Shown one piece after another: positions 9,584 through 18,440 of a stretch of DNA of 64,000 nt. The notes below the pieces were generated by a model. That model saw nothing but the letters and a program-made list of their open reading frames with translations, searched no databases and had not been told where the DNA came from. Source of the DNA: Streptomyces gardneri. GTDB lineage: Bacteria > Actinomycetota > Actinomycetes > Streptomycetales > Streptomycetaceae. The DNA lies in NCBI RefSeq assembly GCF_006539185.1, contig NZ_BJMN01000021.1, positions 1 through 64,000 on the forward strand, read 5' to 3'. Within the stretch, counting starts at the first letter, position 1, and each line of letters starts with the position of its first letter. Made by a program: the position numbers and the translations under genes.

Positions 9584-11326
9584 ATGGTCTGGGGCGTGCT
9601 GGAGGAGATGCGGATACGGTCGCTCGGGGTCATCGACGACGCGGTGGTCGAGCTGTCGCCCGGCTTCACCGCGGTGACCGGTGAGACCGGTGCGGGCAAG
9701 ACCATGGTCGTGACCAGTCTGGGCCTGCTGCTCGGTGGACGGGCCGACCCGGCCCTGGTGCGGATCGGCGCGGCCTCGGCCGTCGTCGAAGGACGGATCA
9801 GCGTGCCCGCGGGCGCGCCCGCCGCCGTACGCGCGGAGGAGGCCGGGGCGGAGCTCGACGAGGGCGTGCTCCTCGTCAGCCGCACCATCTCGGCCGAAGG
9901 ACGCTCACGGGCCCACCTCGGCGGGCGCTCCGTGCCCGTCGGGCTGCTCGCCGAGCTCGCCGACGAGCTCGTCGCCGTCCACGGGCAGACCGACCAGCAG
10001 GGCCTGCTCAAGCCCGCCCGGCAGCGCGGAGCGCTCGACCGGTACGCGGGTGAGGCCGTCGCCGCACCGCTCGCCGTCTACGGCGAGGCGTACAAGCGGC
10101 TGCGGGCCGTCACGGGCGAGCTGGAGGAGATCACCACCCGGGCCCGGGAGCGGGCCCAGGAAGCCGATCTGCTGCGCTTCGGGCTCACCGAGATCGAGGC
10201 CGTCGCCCCGCGCGCCGGGGAGGACACCGAACTCGCCGCCGAGGCGGAGCGGCTCGGGCACGCCGAGGCCCTCGCCTCCGCCGCGGCGCTCGCGCACGGC
10301 GCGCTCGCGGGCAACCCCGAGGACCCCGAGGCCGTCGACGCGACGACCCTCGTCGCGGGCGCGGGCCGGGCCCTGGAGGCCGTACGGTCGCACGACGCGG
10401 CGCTCGCCTCGCTGGCCGACCGGATGGGGGAGATCTCCATCCTGCTCGGGGACGTGGCCGGGGAGCTCGCCGGATACGCCGACGACCTGGACGCCGACCC
10501 GCTGCGGCTCGCCGCCGTCGAGGAGCGGCGCGCGGCCCTCACCCAGCTCACGCGGAAGTACGGCAAGGACATCGACGCCGTCCTCGCCTGGGCCGAGGAG
10601 AGCGCGGCCCGGCTCGGCGAGCTGGACGGCGACGACGACCGCGTCGAGGAGCTGACCGCCGAGCGGGACCGGCTGCGCGACGAACTGTCCGTCCTCGCCC
10701 AGGGGCTCACCGACGCCCGCACGGAGACGGCCGACCGGTTCGCCGGGGCGGTCACCGCCGAGCTCGCCTCGCTCGCCATGCCGCACGCGCGCGTGTCCTT
10801 CGCCATCAGTCAGACCGAGGACCCCGACGGTGTCGAGGTCGGCGGCCGGCGGGTCGCGTACGGACCGTCCGGGGCCGACGAGGTCGAGCTGCTGCTCGCC
10901 CCGCACCCCGGCGCGCCGCCGCGGCCGATCGCCAAGGGCGCGTCCGGCGGTGAGCTGTCCCGCGTGATGCTCGCGGTGGAGGTCGTCTTCGCGGGGACCG
11001 ACCCCGTGCCCACGTACCTCTTCGACGAGGTCGACGCGGGTGTCGGCGGCAAGGCGGCCGTGGAGATCGGGCGGCGGCTCGCCAAGCTCGCCAGGACGGC
11101 GCAGGTCGTCGTCGTCACCCACCTTCCGCAGGTCGCGGCCTTCGCCGACCGGCAGCTGCTCGTCGAGAAGACCAACGACGGTTCCGTGACCCGCTCCGGC
11201 GTCACCGTCCTGGAGGGCGAGGAGCGGGTCCGGGAGCTGTCCCGGATGCTCGCCGGCCAGGAGGACTCCGAGACGGCCAGGGCGCACGCGGAGGAGCTGC
11301 TCGCGACGGCCCGGGCGGACGGGTGA
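9584..11326 (+). CDS. recN: DNA repair protein RecN
   Basis: 580 residues. SMC-like ATPase that tethers broken DNA ends in double-strand break repair. Walker A GETGAGKT near 33-40, a central coiled coil rich in Glu/Arg/Ala (about 180-400), signature segment KGASGGELSRVMLAVEVV and Walker B TYLFDEVDAGVGG near the C-terminus. The first ATG (9584) gives MVWGVLEEMRIRS; a GTG at 9596 gives VLEEMRIRS, closer to the usual N-terminus, and the tatggt at 9583-9588 could then be a -10 for a leaderless message. Ends in a four-base overlap with the next gene. Confidence 0.95.
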   Translation: MVWGVLEEMRIRSLGVIDDAVVELSPGFTAVTGETGAGKTMVVTSLGLLLGGRADPALVRIGAASAVVEGRISVPAGAPAAVRAEEAGAELDEGVLLVSRTISAEGRSRAHLGGRSVPVGLLAELADELVAVHGQTDQQGLLKPARQRGALDRYAGEAVAAPLAVYGEAYKRLRAVTGELEEITTRARERAQEADLLRFGLTEIEAVAPRAGEDTELAAEAERLGHAEALASAAALAHGALAGNPEDPEAVDATTLVAGAGRALEAVRSHDAALASLADRMGEISILLGDVAGELAGYADDLDADPLRLAAVEERRAALTQLTRKYGKDIDAVLAWAEESAARLGELDGDDDRVEELTAERDRLRDELSVLAQGLTDARTETADRFAGAVTAELASLAMPHARVSFAISQTEDPDGVEVGGRRVAYGPSGADEVELLLAPHPGAPPRPIAKGASGGELSRVMLAVEVVFAGTDPVPTYLFDEVDAGVGGKAAVEIGRRLAKLARTAQVVVVTHLPQVAAFADRQLLVEKTNDGSVTRSGVTVLEGEERVRELSRMLAGQEDSETARAHAEELLATARADG

Positions 11327-12129
11327 GGCGTCTCGCGTCGTTCGGGGTCGCCGCGGGCGTGACGCGGGCGGTGTACGAGGGGCTGCGCCGGTCGTCGGGC
11401 GGCCAACGGTCGGCGGGTGACCCGCTGTCGGTGGGTGACCTGTCGCCGTCGGGTGACCTCTCGTCCGGCGGCCTCGCCTCGTCGGGTGACCCGCGGTGGA
11501 CGCGGACCAACCACGCCGGGCGGAGCGTCGACCTGTTCGCCGGGCCCGCGACCGCTCTCGGTGCGGCCGTCGGCAGTGGCAGCGGGCCCGTGGCGTTCGC
11601 CCTGCTGGCCGCTGCGGCGTGCGGGGCGTACGACGATGTGAAGGGCGATCACCGGCGCGGTTTCCGGGCGCACTTGGCGGCGCTGCGGGACGGCGAGGTG
11701 ACCAGCGGGGCCGTCAAGCTCCTCGGCATCGGCGCGGCCTCGCTGGCGGCCGGGGCGCTGCTCAAGGATCGGCCCGTGGACAAGGTCCTCGCCGGGGTCG
11801 TCATCGCCGGCAGCGCCCACCTGGTCAACCTCGTGGACGTACGGCCGGGGCGGGCGGGCCTGGCCGTGCTCGCGCTCGGCGCGCCCGGGCTGCTCCGCGG
11901 ATCGCTCGCCGCCGCCCCGATGGGAGCCGCGGCGGCGGTCCTCGGCGAGGACCTCGGGGAGCGCACCATGCTCGGTGACACCGGGGCGCACGCGCTCGGT
12001 GCGGCCGTCGGCGGCGCGATCGCCGCCGGGAACGGGCGGTTCGGGCTCGTCGCGCACGCGGCGGGACTCGTCGCCGCCGCGGCGTGGGGGGAGTGGGACG
12101 CCGCCTCGCGCGCTCGCTCAAGTGGGTGA
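11323..12129 (+). CDS. MraY/WecA-like multi-pass membrane protein (glycosyltransferase family 4 relative)
   Basis: 268 residues. Pieces of the polyprenyl-phosphate phospho-sugar transferase fold can be read: AYDDVKGDHRRGFRAHL (the DD-G motif region), a NLVDVRPGRA loop and MLGDTGAHALGA resembling the GDTGS-type motif. Several hydrophobic segments separate them. The usual N-terminal membrane region is short, and residues 27-57 are a Ser/Gly/Asp repeat (SGDLS-type) made by a repeated gtcgggtgac word, so activity is uncertain. GTGA overlap with recN places it in the same operon. Possibly linked with the glycosyltransferase downstream in a cell-envelope glycan step. Confidence 0.7.
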   Translation: MRRLASFGVAAGVTRAVYEGLRRSSGGQRSAGDPLSVGDLSPSGDLSSGGLASSGDPRWTRTNHAGRSVDLFAGPATALGAAVGSGSGPVAFALLAAAACGAYDDVKGDHRRGFRAHLAALRDGEVTSGAVKLLGIGAASLAAGALLKDRPVDKVLAGVVIAGSAHLVNLVDVRPGRAGLAVLALGAPGLLRGSLAAAPMGAAAAVLGEDLGERTMLGDTGAHALGAAVGGAIAAGNGRFGLVAHAAGLVAAAAWGEWDAASRARSSG

Positions 12130-12237
12130 ACCCTGGGGCGGGTCCGGGCGGCGGACGCCCTCCGTACAAGGGATCGACGCCGTTTCGGTGCCGGAACGTG
12201 CGTACGGTCGGCGGTACGGGCTGGCATCCTAGGGCGC

Positions 12238-13389
12238 GTGACACAGCTCCGTACGGTCCAAGTGCTGGGCGGCGGCAGCGCGGGCAGCAGCTCTCACGTC
12301 CGATCACTCGCCTCGGGGCTGGTGGCGAGGGGCGTGCGGGTGACCGTGTGCGCCCCGGCAGAACTCGACCGTCTCTACGACTACCTCGGTGCGGGGGCGC
12401 ACTTCGTGCCCCTGCCGCGCCTCGGGGACCCCGCGACCGTCACCGCGCTCCGTAACGCCTGCATCGGCGCGGACGTGGTCCACGCGCACGGGCTCCAGGC
12501 CTCCGTGCGGGCCACCCTCGCGCTGTCGGCGCCGTCCTGCGGGACGGCTTGTGGAGGGCTGGGGTCCGGTGCGTCGGGGTCCGGCGTGCCCGGGTCCGGT
12601 GGGGGGCGCACGCTGCTCGTCACGACCTGGCACAGCCGGAACCACCTGGGCGGGGCGCGGGGCGGGGTGCAGCGACTCCTGGAGCGGAGCACCGTACGGG
12701 CCGCGTCCGTCGTCCTCGGGACATCGTCCGAGCTCGTCGACCGGGCGCGGCGGCGCGGGGCGCGGGACGCCCGGCTCGCGCCGGTCACCGTGCCGGCCGG
12801 GCGCGGGCCCGTCTGCCTGCACGACGGCAAGGCCCGGGCCGAACTGGGCGCGGTCGACCGGCCCTTGCTGATGGCCGTCGGAGCGCTCGAACGAGGGCGG
12901 GGATACGGGACGCTGCTCGACGCCGCCCGCTCGTGGCGGGACCTCGACCCGCAGCCGCTGCTCGTCATCGCGGGCGAGGGGCGCGAACGGGCCGCGCTGC
13001 AGCGGCGGATCACGGCGGAGCGGCTCGCGGTGCGGCTGATCGGGCGGCGCGACGACGTCGCGGAGCTGCTGGCCGCCGCGGACGTCGCGGTCCTCCCGTC
13101 GCGCCGGGAGGCCCGGTCCCTGCTCGCGCAGGAGGCGCTGCGGCTCGGCGTCCCGCTCGTCGCGACGGCGGTCGGCGGAGTGCCGGAACTGGTCGGGGAC
13201 GCGGCGGAGCTCGTGCCGTACGGGGACGCGGCGGCGCTCGCGGGCGCGGTGCGGGGGCTGCTGGAGGACGCGGAGCGGCGGATGGACCTCGCGGCGGCGG
13301 GGCGGGTGCAGGCGGGGACCTGGCCGACGGAGGACGAGACCGTCGCGCATGTGCTGAGCGTGTACGACGAGTTGGCGGGGCGGCGGTAG
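12238..13389 (+). CDS. Glycosyltransferase family 4 (GT-B fold)
   Basis: 383 residues. N-terminal Rossmann half opens with VLGGGSAGSSSHVRSLASGL, a donor half follows with LLMAVGALERGRGYGTLLDA and the GT4 EX7E-like region REARSLLAQEALRLGVP, then ATAVGGVPELV. It should transfer a sugar from a nucleotide donor; the acceptor is unknown. A Gly/Ser-rich insert lies near residues 100-122. GTG start without a clear Shine-Dalgarno; the upstream atcctagg may be a -10 of a short-leader transcript. A long GC-rich hairpin closes the gene against the convergent pucR-type gene. Confidence 0.85.
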   Translation: MTQLRTVQVLGGGSAGSSSHVRSLASGLVARGVRVTVCAPAELDRLYDYLGAGAHFVPLPRLGDPATVTALRNACIGADVVHAHGLQASVRATLALSAPSCGTACGGLGSGASGSGVPGSGGGRTLLVTTWHSRNHLGGARGGVQRLLERSTVRAASVVLGTSSELVDRARRRGARDARLAPVTVPAGRGPVCLHDGKARAELGAVDRPLLMAVGALERGRGYGTLLDAARSWRDLDPQPLLVIAGEGRERAALQRRITAERLAVRLIGRRDDVAELLAAADVAVLPSRREARSLLAQEALRLGVPLVATAVGGVPELVGDAAELVPYGDAAALAGAVRGLLEDAERRMDLAAAGRVQAGTWPTEDETVAHVLSVYDELAGRR

Positions 13390-13435
13390 GCGGGGGCGGG
13401 CTGGGTGATTCCCCCGCCCGCTCCCGCCTACCGCC
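13382..13435. terminator. Long hairpin between glycosyltransferase and PucR genes
   Basis: Outer arms ggcggtaggcggg (13382-13394) and cccgcctaccgcc (13423-13435) pair perfectly, with an inner gggcggg/cccgccc stem. It begins inside the last codons of the glycosyltransferase gene and lies 24 bases from the PucR stop, so it can act for both. Confidence 0.7.
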
Positions 13436-13458
13436 CCTTCCCGAAGCCCTGCGGCCTG

Positions 13459-15081
13459 TTACGTCGCGTGGCGGCGGGCCCTCAGGGCCAGCGAGAGGGC
13501 CAGGACCGTTTGGGGGTCGTCCAGGTCCGTGCCCAGGAGTTCGGAGATGCGGGCCAGACGGTTGTAGAGCGTCTGGCGGTTGAGGTGGAGTTCGCGGGCC
13601 GTCTCCGCCTTGCGGCCCGCGTGCGCCAGGTACGTCTCCAGGGTCGGCAGCAGCGGGGGACGGGACGCGCGGTCGTGGTCCCGGAGCGGGCCGATCGCGC
13701 GGTCCACGAAGGCCGCCAGGTCCGGGTGGTCGCGCAGCCGCCACAGCAGCAGGTCGATGTCGAGGCGGCGGGCGTCGTACCAGGGGAGGTCCGACAGGCC
13801 CTGCGCCGCCGTCGCCGTCTCCGCCGCGTGCCGCAGGCCCGCCGAGGCCGCCGCCCAGCTTCCGGCGACGCCCACGACGACCACCGGCGGGTGGACGCCC
13901 GCACGCTCCAGGCCCGCCCGCTCCACGCCCGCGCGGAGCGCCGCCGCGACCCGGTCCGCGACGGCCGTGCGCTCCGACTCCGAGCGCAGGCCCAGGAGGA
14001 GCGGGACCCGTCCCTCGACCGGGCGGACGCCCAGCAGGACCGGGACGCCGACGGAGGAGAGCTCTTCGAGGACCGCCCGGGCGAGGAGCGCCCAGTTGCC
14101 CGAAGGGGAGAGCTCCGAGGCCAGCCGCATGACCACCGGCAGCAGCGGACCCTCGCCCGGCTTGAAGCCGAGGACGCGGGCCTGGGCCGGCGCCGCCTCG
14201 GCCGTGATCCGGCCCTCCGCCAGGTCCGTCAGGAAGTCGCCCCGGCCGCGCGCGGCCAGCTCCTCCTCCTGGCGCGCCTGCATGAGGACCACTGCGAGGA
14301 TGCCCGCCGCCCGCTCGGCCGCCATCCGGTGGACGGGGGAGAGGGCGCCGGAGACCGCGAGGAGGACCAGACGGGCCCGGACCGAGCCCGTACCGGGGCC
14401 GCCGCCCGGCACGTCGACGAGGACCGTACCGGTGGGCGGGCCGGATTCGCGGGCCGCGCGCTGGCCGCGCAGCCCGTCCCACACCTGGAGCGGGTCGGCG
14501 GGACCGGACTCGGTGCCCGCCGCGTACAGCAGCTGGCCGTCGGCGGTCTCCAGGAAGACCGGGTTCGCGGCGAAGTCGGAGAGGATCCGCAGGACCTGCG
14601 GGACCCCACCGCCGCCGAGCAGGGCCTCCGTGCACTGCCGGTGGACCTCCTCGGCCTGCCGGAGGAGCGCGTAGTGGCCGTTGACGATCTCGGTGTGGAT
14701 CTCCTCCGTGACGGCCACGAAGGGGACCTCGCGGTGCAGCTGCACCAGGGGGAGCCCGGCGGCCCGCGCGGTCTCCACTATCGTCGCCGGGAGGCGGGCG
14801 AAGCGCGGGCCGAGCTCCACCACGAGCGCGGCGATGCCCCGGTCCGCGAGCCGGCGGACGAAGGCCCGCTGCTCGGCCGGACGGGTCCCGAGCCCGAGGC
14901 CCGTGGTCAGCAGCAGCTCGCCGCCCTTGAGCAGCGACGCGATGTTCGGCACCTCGCCCGCGTGCACCCAGCGCACCGTGCGGTGCAGCCGGTCCGCGCC
15001 GGCGACGACCTCCGGGAGCCCGCTGCGCAGCCCCGGGAGTTCGAGCGCCCGCTGCACGGTGATCCCGCCCTGATTGTCCAT
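13459..15081 (-). CDS. PucR family transcriptional regulator
   Basis: 540 residues. N-terminal PucR sensor domain (about 10-130, with VRWVHAGEVPNIASLLKGGE), a long GAF-like/GGDEF-like middle, and a C-terminal PucR helix-turn-helix (about 470-530) with LNRQTLYNRLARISELLG. PucR proteins control purine, amine or amino-acid catabolism, often a neighbouring permease and oxidase. It is divergent from the APC permease, which it most likely controls; a palindrome sits in the shared promoter region. Confidence 0.9.
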   Translation of the reverse strand: MDNQGGITVQRALELPGLRSGLPEVVAGADRLHRTVRWVHAGEVPNIASLLKGGELLLTTGLGLGTRPAEQRAFVRRLADRGIAALVVELGPRFARLPATIVETARAAGLPLVQLHREVPFVAVTEEIHTEIVNGHYALLRQAEEVHRQCTEALLGGGGVPQVLRILSDFAANPVFLETADGQLLYAAGTESGPADPLQVWDGLRGQRAARESGPPTGTVLVDVPGGGPGTGSVRARLVLLAVSGALSPVHRMAAERAAGILAVVLMQARQEEELAARGRGDFLTDLAEGRITAEAAPAQARVLGFKPGEGPLLPVVMRLASELSPSGNWALLARAVLEELSSVGVPVLLGVRPVEGRVPLLLGLRSESERTAVADRVAAALRAGVERAGLERAGVHPPVVVVGVAGSWAAASAGLRHAAETATAAQGLSDLPWYDARRLDIDLLLWRLRDHPDLAAFVDRAIGPLRDHDRASRPPLLPTLETYLAHAGRKAETARELHLNRQTLYNRLARISELLGTDLDDPQTVLALSLALRARRHAT

Positions 15082-15155
15082 GGGGCCGGACGCTACCCGC
15101 GTCCGTGTTTCCGTGACATCACCCCACGGTCACGGCACCGGACACTTCGTACATC

Positions 15156-15176
15156 GGGGCGACAACTCGTCGCCCC
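15156..15176. promoter_or_regulatory. Inverted repeat in the PucR / APC permease divergent promoter
   Basis: ggggcgac (15156-15163), five-base spacer, gtcgcccc (15169-15176): perfect 8-bp arms in the 161-base region between divergent genes. A reasonable operator for the PucR-type regulator, but this is inferred from position only. Confidence 0.45.
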
Positions 15177-15242
15177 ATGGCGGGAATTGTGCGACCGCAT
15201 GTCGATTGTGGCCTGCATCACACGCGAGGATGCTCTCGCGCC

Positions 15243-16757
15243 ATGGCAGAGAACTCCACCCCAGAGGTCCACCGGCTGAAGGCGAACTCCGTCGGTCTGG
15301 TCGGCGTCGTCTTCATGGCCGTCGCCACCGCGGCCCCGATCACCGCGATGACCGGCAACCTCCCCATCGCCGTCGGCTTCGGCAACGGCACCGGCGCACC
15401 CGCCGGCTACCTCTTCGCGACGCTCGTCCTGACCGTCTTCTCCGTCGGCTATGTCGCCATGGCGAAGCGGATCACGGCAGCGGGCGCCTTCTACGGCTAC
15501 ATCTCGCACGGTCTCGGCCGGATCGCCGGCATGGCCTCCGGCATGCTCGCGGTCCTCGCGTACATCGTCTTCGAGGCCTCCATCGTCGGCGTCTTCGCGT
15601 ACTTCGCCAAGACGACGGTCGCCGATCAGCTCGGCGTCGACATCCCGTGGATCCTGTACGCGGCGGTCATGCTGGCCGTGACGGCCGTCCTCTCGTACTT
15701 CGACATCAATCTGACCGCCAAGGCACTCGGCGTGATGCTCATCGCGGAGATCGCCGTCCTCTTCGCGGTCGCCACCGCCGTGCTGATCGCCGGCGGAGGA
15801 CCCGACGGCATCCCCGTCGAGCCGATCAACCCCATGAACGCCTTCACCGGCACCTCGGCGGGGCTCGGGCTCTTCTTCGCCTTCTGGTCCTGGGTCGGCT
15901 TCGAGTCGACGGCCATGTACGGGGAGGAGTCCCGCGACCCGAAGCGGGTCATCCCGCGCGCCACCCTGATCTCCGTCATCGGCGTCGGTCTCTTCTACAT
16001 CTACGTGTCGTGGATGACGATCGCCGGAAACGGCCTCACCGGGTCCGTGAAGCTGTCGGCCTCCTCCTCCCCCCTCGACCTGTTCTTCGCGCCCACCCAG
16101 TCCTTCATCGGCGCCTGGGCCGTCGACGCCTTCCAGTGGCTGCTGCTGACCGGCTCCTTCGCCTGCGGCATGGCCTTCCACCAGTGCGCCTCGCGCTATC
16201 TGTACGCCATCGGCCGCGAGGGCTTCCTCCACCCGGCGCTCGGCCGCACCCACGCGCGGCACGGCTCGCCGTACATCGCCTCCTACGTGCAGAGCGCGAT
16301 CGCCGTCGGCCTCGTCGGCGCCTTCTGGCTCACCGGCCAGGACCCCTACATCCACCTCTACACCCTGCTCGCGATCCTCGGCACGATGGCGATCCTCATC
16401 GTCCAGACCCTGTGCTCCTTCGCCGTCATCGGCTACTTCCGCAAGAACCACCCCGAGGACCGGCACTGGTTCAGGACCCTCACCGCGCCGCTCCTCGGCG
16501 GCATCGGCATGATCGCCGTCGTCGTCCTGCTGGTCATCAACATGGAGACCGCGGCCGGACTCGCCGCCGACTCCCTCTTCTTCAAGGCGATCCCCTGGAT
16601 CGTCGGCCTGGTCTTCTTCGGAGGCCTCGGCCTCGGCTTCTACCTCAAGGCCAAGCGGCCCGAGCGCTACGAGATCATCGGCCGGATCGTCCTGGAGGAC
16701 GCGGCCGAGCGCCCCGCCGAGGCAGCCCCCGCCCCCGCCGTCGTACCGCAGAGCTGA
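15243..16757 (+). CDS. APC family amino acid/amine permease
   Basis: 504 residues, about twelve hydrophobic segments. N-terminal landmark VGVVFMAVATAAPITAMTGN, then GAFYGYISHGLGR and FWSWVGFESTAMYGEESRDP (the TM6 Glu region typical of APC transporters), later FHQCASRYLYAIGREGFLHP. Proton-coupled import of an amino acid or amine. Start is the ATG at 15243; the open frame continues upstream to 15177 without support. Followed 24 bases later by a secreted amine oxidase gene, so uptake of an amine or its product is a fair guess. Confidence 0.9.
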   Translation: MAENSTPEVHRLKANSVGLVGVVFMAVATAAPITAMTGNLPIAVGFGNGTGAPAGYLFATLVLTVFSVGYVAMAKRITAAGAFYGYISHGLGRIAGMASGMLAVLAYIVFEASIVGVFAYFAKTTVADQLGVDIPWILYAAVMLAVTAVLSYFDINLTAKALGVMLIAEIAVLFAVATAVLIAGGGPDGIPVEPINPMNAFTGTSAGLGLFFAFWSWVGFESTAMYGEESRDPKRVIPRATLISVIGVGLFYIYVSWMTIAGNGLTGSVKLSASSSPLDLFFAPTQSFIGAWAVDAFQWLLLTGSFACGMAFHQCASRYLYAIGREGFLHPALGRTHARHGSPYIASYVQSAIAVGLVGAFWLTGQDPYIHLYTLLAILGTMAILIVQTLCSFAVIGYFRKNHPEDRHWFRTLTAPLLGGIGMIAVVVLLVINMETAAGLAADSLFFKAIPWIVGLVFFGGLGLGFYLKAKRPERYEIIGRIVLEDAAERPAEAAPAPAVVPQS

Positions 16758-16781
16758 TTCCCCCTCCCCAAGGAGCGCTCC

Positions 16782-18434
16782 ATGGCACGCACCAACCCGA
16801 TGCACCTGCTGAAGCGCCTCGCCGCCGAGCACGCCGACGCCCGGCGTCTCGACATCCCCGTCGACGAGCTCAGAGGCATGAGAGCCGACGCCCTCGGGCG
16901 CCGCTCCCTGCTCAAGTACGCGGCCGCCGCCGGTGTCGTCGTCGGCGCCGCCGGGGCAGCCGGCCTCGGCGGGGCCGTCCCCGCCCGCGCCGCCACCCCG
17001 TCCCCGCCCGTCAAGAACTCCGCCAGGGTCGCCGTCGTCGGCGCCGGGATATCCGGCCTCACCGCCGCCCTCACCCTCCAGGACGCGGGCCTCAGCCCCG
17101 TCCTCTACGAGGCCGACCCCTCACGCGTCGGCGGCCGGATGTGGACCCAGCGCGGCCACTGGGCGTACGGCCAGACCTCCGAGATCGGCGGCGAGCTGAT
17201 CGACACCGGCCACAAGAAGATCCTGGAGCTCTGCCGCCGCTTCGACCTCGACGTCGAGGACTTCCTCGGCGGCGGACCCAACGGGGCCGAGGAGGTCCTC
17301 TGGTTCGGCGGCGCCTACTACCCGCGCCACCAGGCCGACGAGGACTTCAACGCGGTCTACCAGGCACTGCGCCGCGACCTCTCCGAGGCGGGCGAGGTTT
17401 TCTGGAACCAGACCACGCCCACCGGCACCGCCCTCGACAACATGTCCGTGTACGAGTGGATCGAGACCCGGGTCCCCGGCGGCCACTCCTCGCCGCTCGG
17501 CAGGTTCATCGACGTCGCCTACAACGTCGAGTACGGCGCCGACACCACCGAACAGTCCTCGCTCGCCCTCGTCCTGCTCATGGGCTACCAGACCAATCCG
17601 GGCAACTTCAACATCTGGGGCCTGTCCAACGAGCGGTACCACATCGTCGGCGGCAACGACCTGCTCCCCAACGCCATCGCCGGCGCCCTCACCTCCGGGA
17701 CCCTGCGCCGGGGCTGGTCCCTGACCGCCGTGCGGTCCAACGCCGACGGCACCCAGACGCTGACCTTCACCGAGGCCGGCGCCGTCCGGACCGTCACCGC
17801 CGACCACACGATCCTCTGCCTCCCCCTGCCGGTCCTCAAACAGCTCGACCTGTCCCTGGCGGGCTTCGACCCCCTCATGCGGAACCTGCTGCGGGACGCC
17901 CGCATGGGCCACTGCACCAAGCTCAACATGCAGTTCGGCACCCGCCCCTGGCGCGGCACCGGCCCCTGGCCCGGGGTCTCCGCCGGAGACTGCTTCACCG
18001 ACAGCGAGGTCCAGCAGACCTGGGACACCACCAAGGTCCAGGGCGGCACCGGCGGCATCCTCATCCAGTACGGCGGCGGCAGCCTGGCCAGGAACCTCGA
18101 CCCCGCAGGGCCGTTCTCCACCGAGTCCGACCCGTACGTCCGGAACCTCGTCACCCGCTACCTCGCGGGCATCGACGCCTTCTTCCCCGGCACCTCCGCC
18201 GCCTACACGGGCCGCGCCCAGCTCTCCGCCTGGCACAAGAACCCGAACGCCCTCGGCGCGTACTCCTGCTGGCCCGTCGGCTACCTCCACCGGTACGCGG
18301 GATACGAGGGCAAGGCCCAGGGCAACGTCCACATCGGCGGCGAGCACTGTTCGTACGACTTCCAGGGCTTCATGGAGGGCGGCGCCACCGAGGGCGAGCG
18401 CGCCGCCAAGGAGGTGATCGACGCGCTTCGCTGA
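16782..18434 (+). CDS. Tat-exported flavin monoamine oxidase family protein
   Basis: 550 residues. Starts with aaggag eight bases upstream. Residues 45-75 contain a twin-arginine signal (GRRSLLKYAAAAG, hydrophobic stretch, ARA cleavage site), so it is probably exported folded with FAD. The dinucleotide fold follows: VAVVGAGISGLTAALTL near 85, then the amine-oxidase motif RVGGRMWT; near the C-terminus GGEHCSYDFQGFMEGG matches the conserved FAD-binding end. It oxidatively deaminates amines or L-amino acids to aldehyde or keto acid, ammonia and peroxide. With the upstream permease it suggests outside oxidation and product uptake. Confidence 0.88.
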   Translation: MARTNPMHLLKRLAAEHADARRLDIPVDELRGMRADALGRRSLLKYAAAAGVVVGAAGAAGLGGAVPARAATPSPPVKNSARVAVVGAGISGLTAALTLQDAGLSPVLYEADPSRVGGRMWTQRGHWAYGQTSEIGGELIDTGHKKILELCRRFDLDVEDFLGGGPNGAEEVLWFGGAYYPRHQADEDFNAVYQALRRDLSEAGEVFWNQTTPTGTALDNMSVYEWIETRVPGGHSSPLGRFIDVAYNVEYGADTTEQSSLALVLLMGYQTNPGNFNIWGLSNERYHIVGGNDLLPNAIAGALTSGTLRRGWSLTAVRSNADGTQTLTFTEAGAVRTVTADHTILCLPLPVLKQLDLSLAGFDPLMRNLLRDARMGHCTKLNMQFGTRPWRGTGPWPGVSAGDCFTDSEVQQTWDTTKVQGGTGGILIQYGGGSLARNLDPAGPFSTESDPYVRNLVTRYLAGIDAFFPGTSAAYTGRAQLSAWHKNPNALGAYSCWPVGYLHRYAGYEGKAQGNVHIGGEHCSYDFQGFMEGGATEGERAAKEVIDALR

Positions 18435-18440
18435 GCCGGC

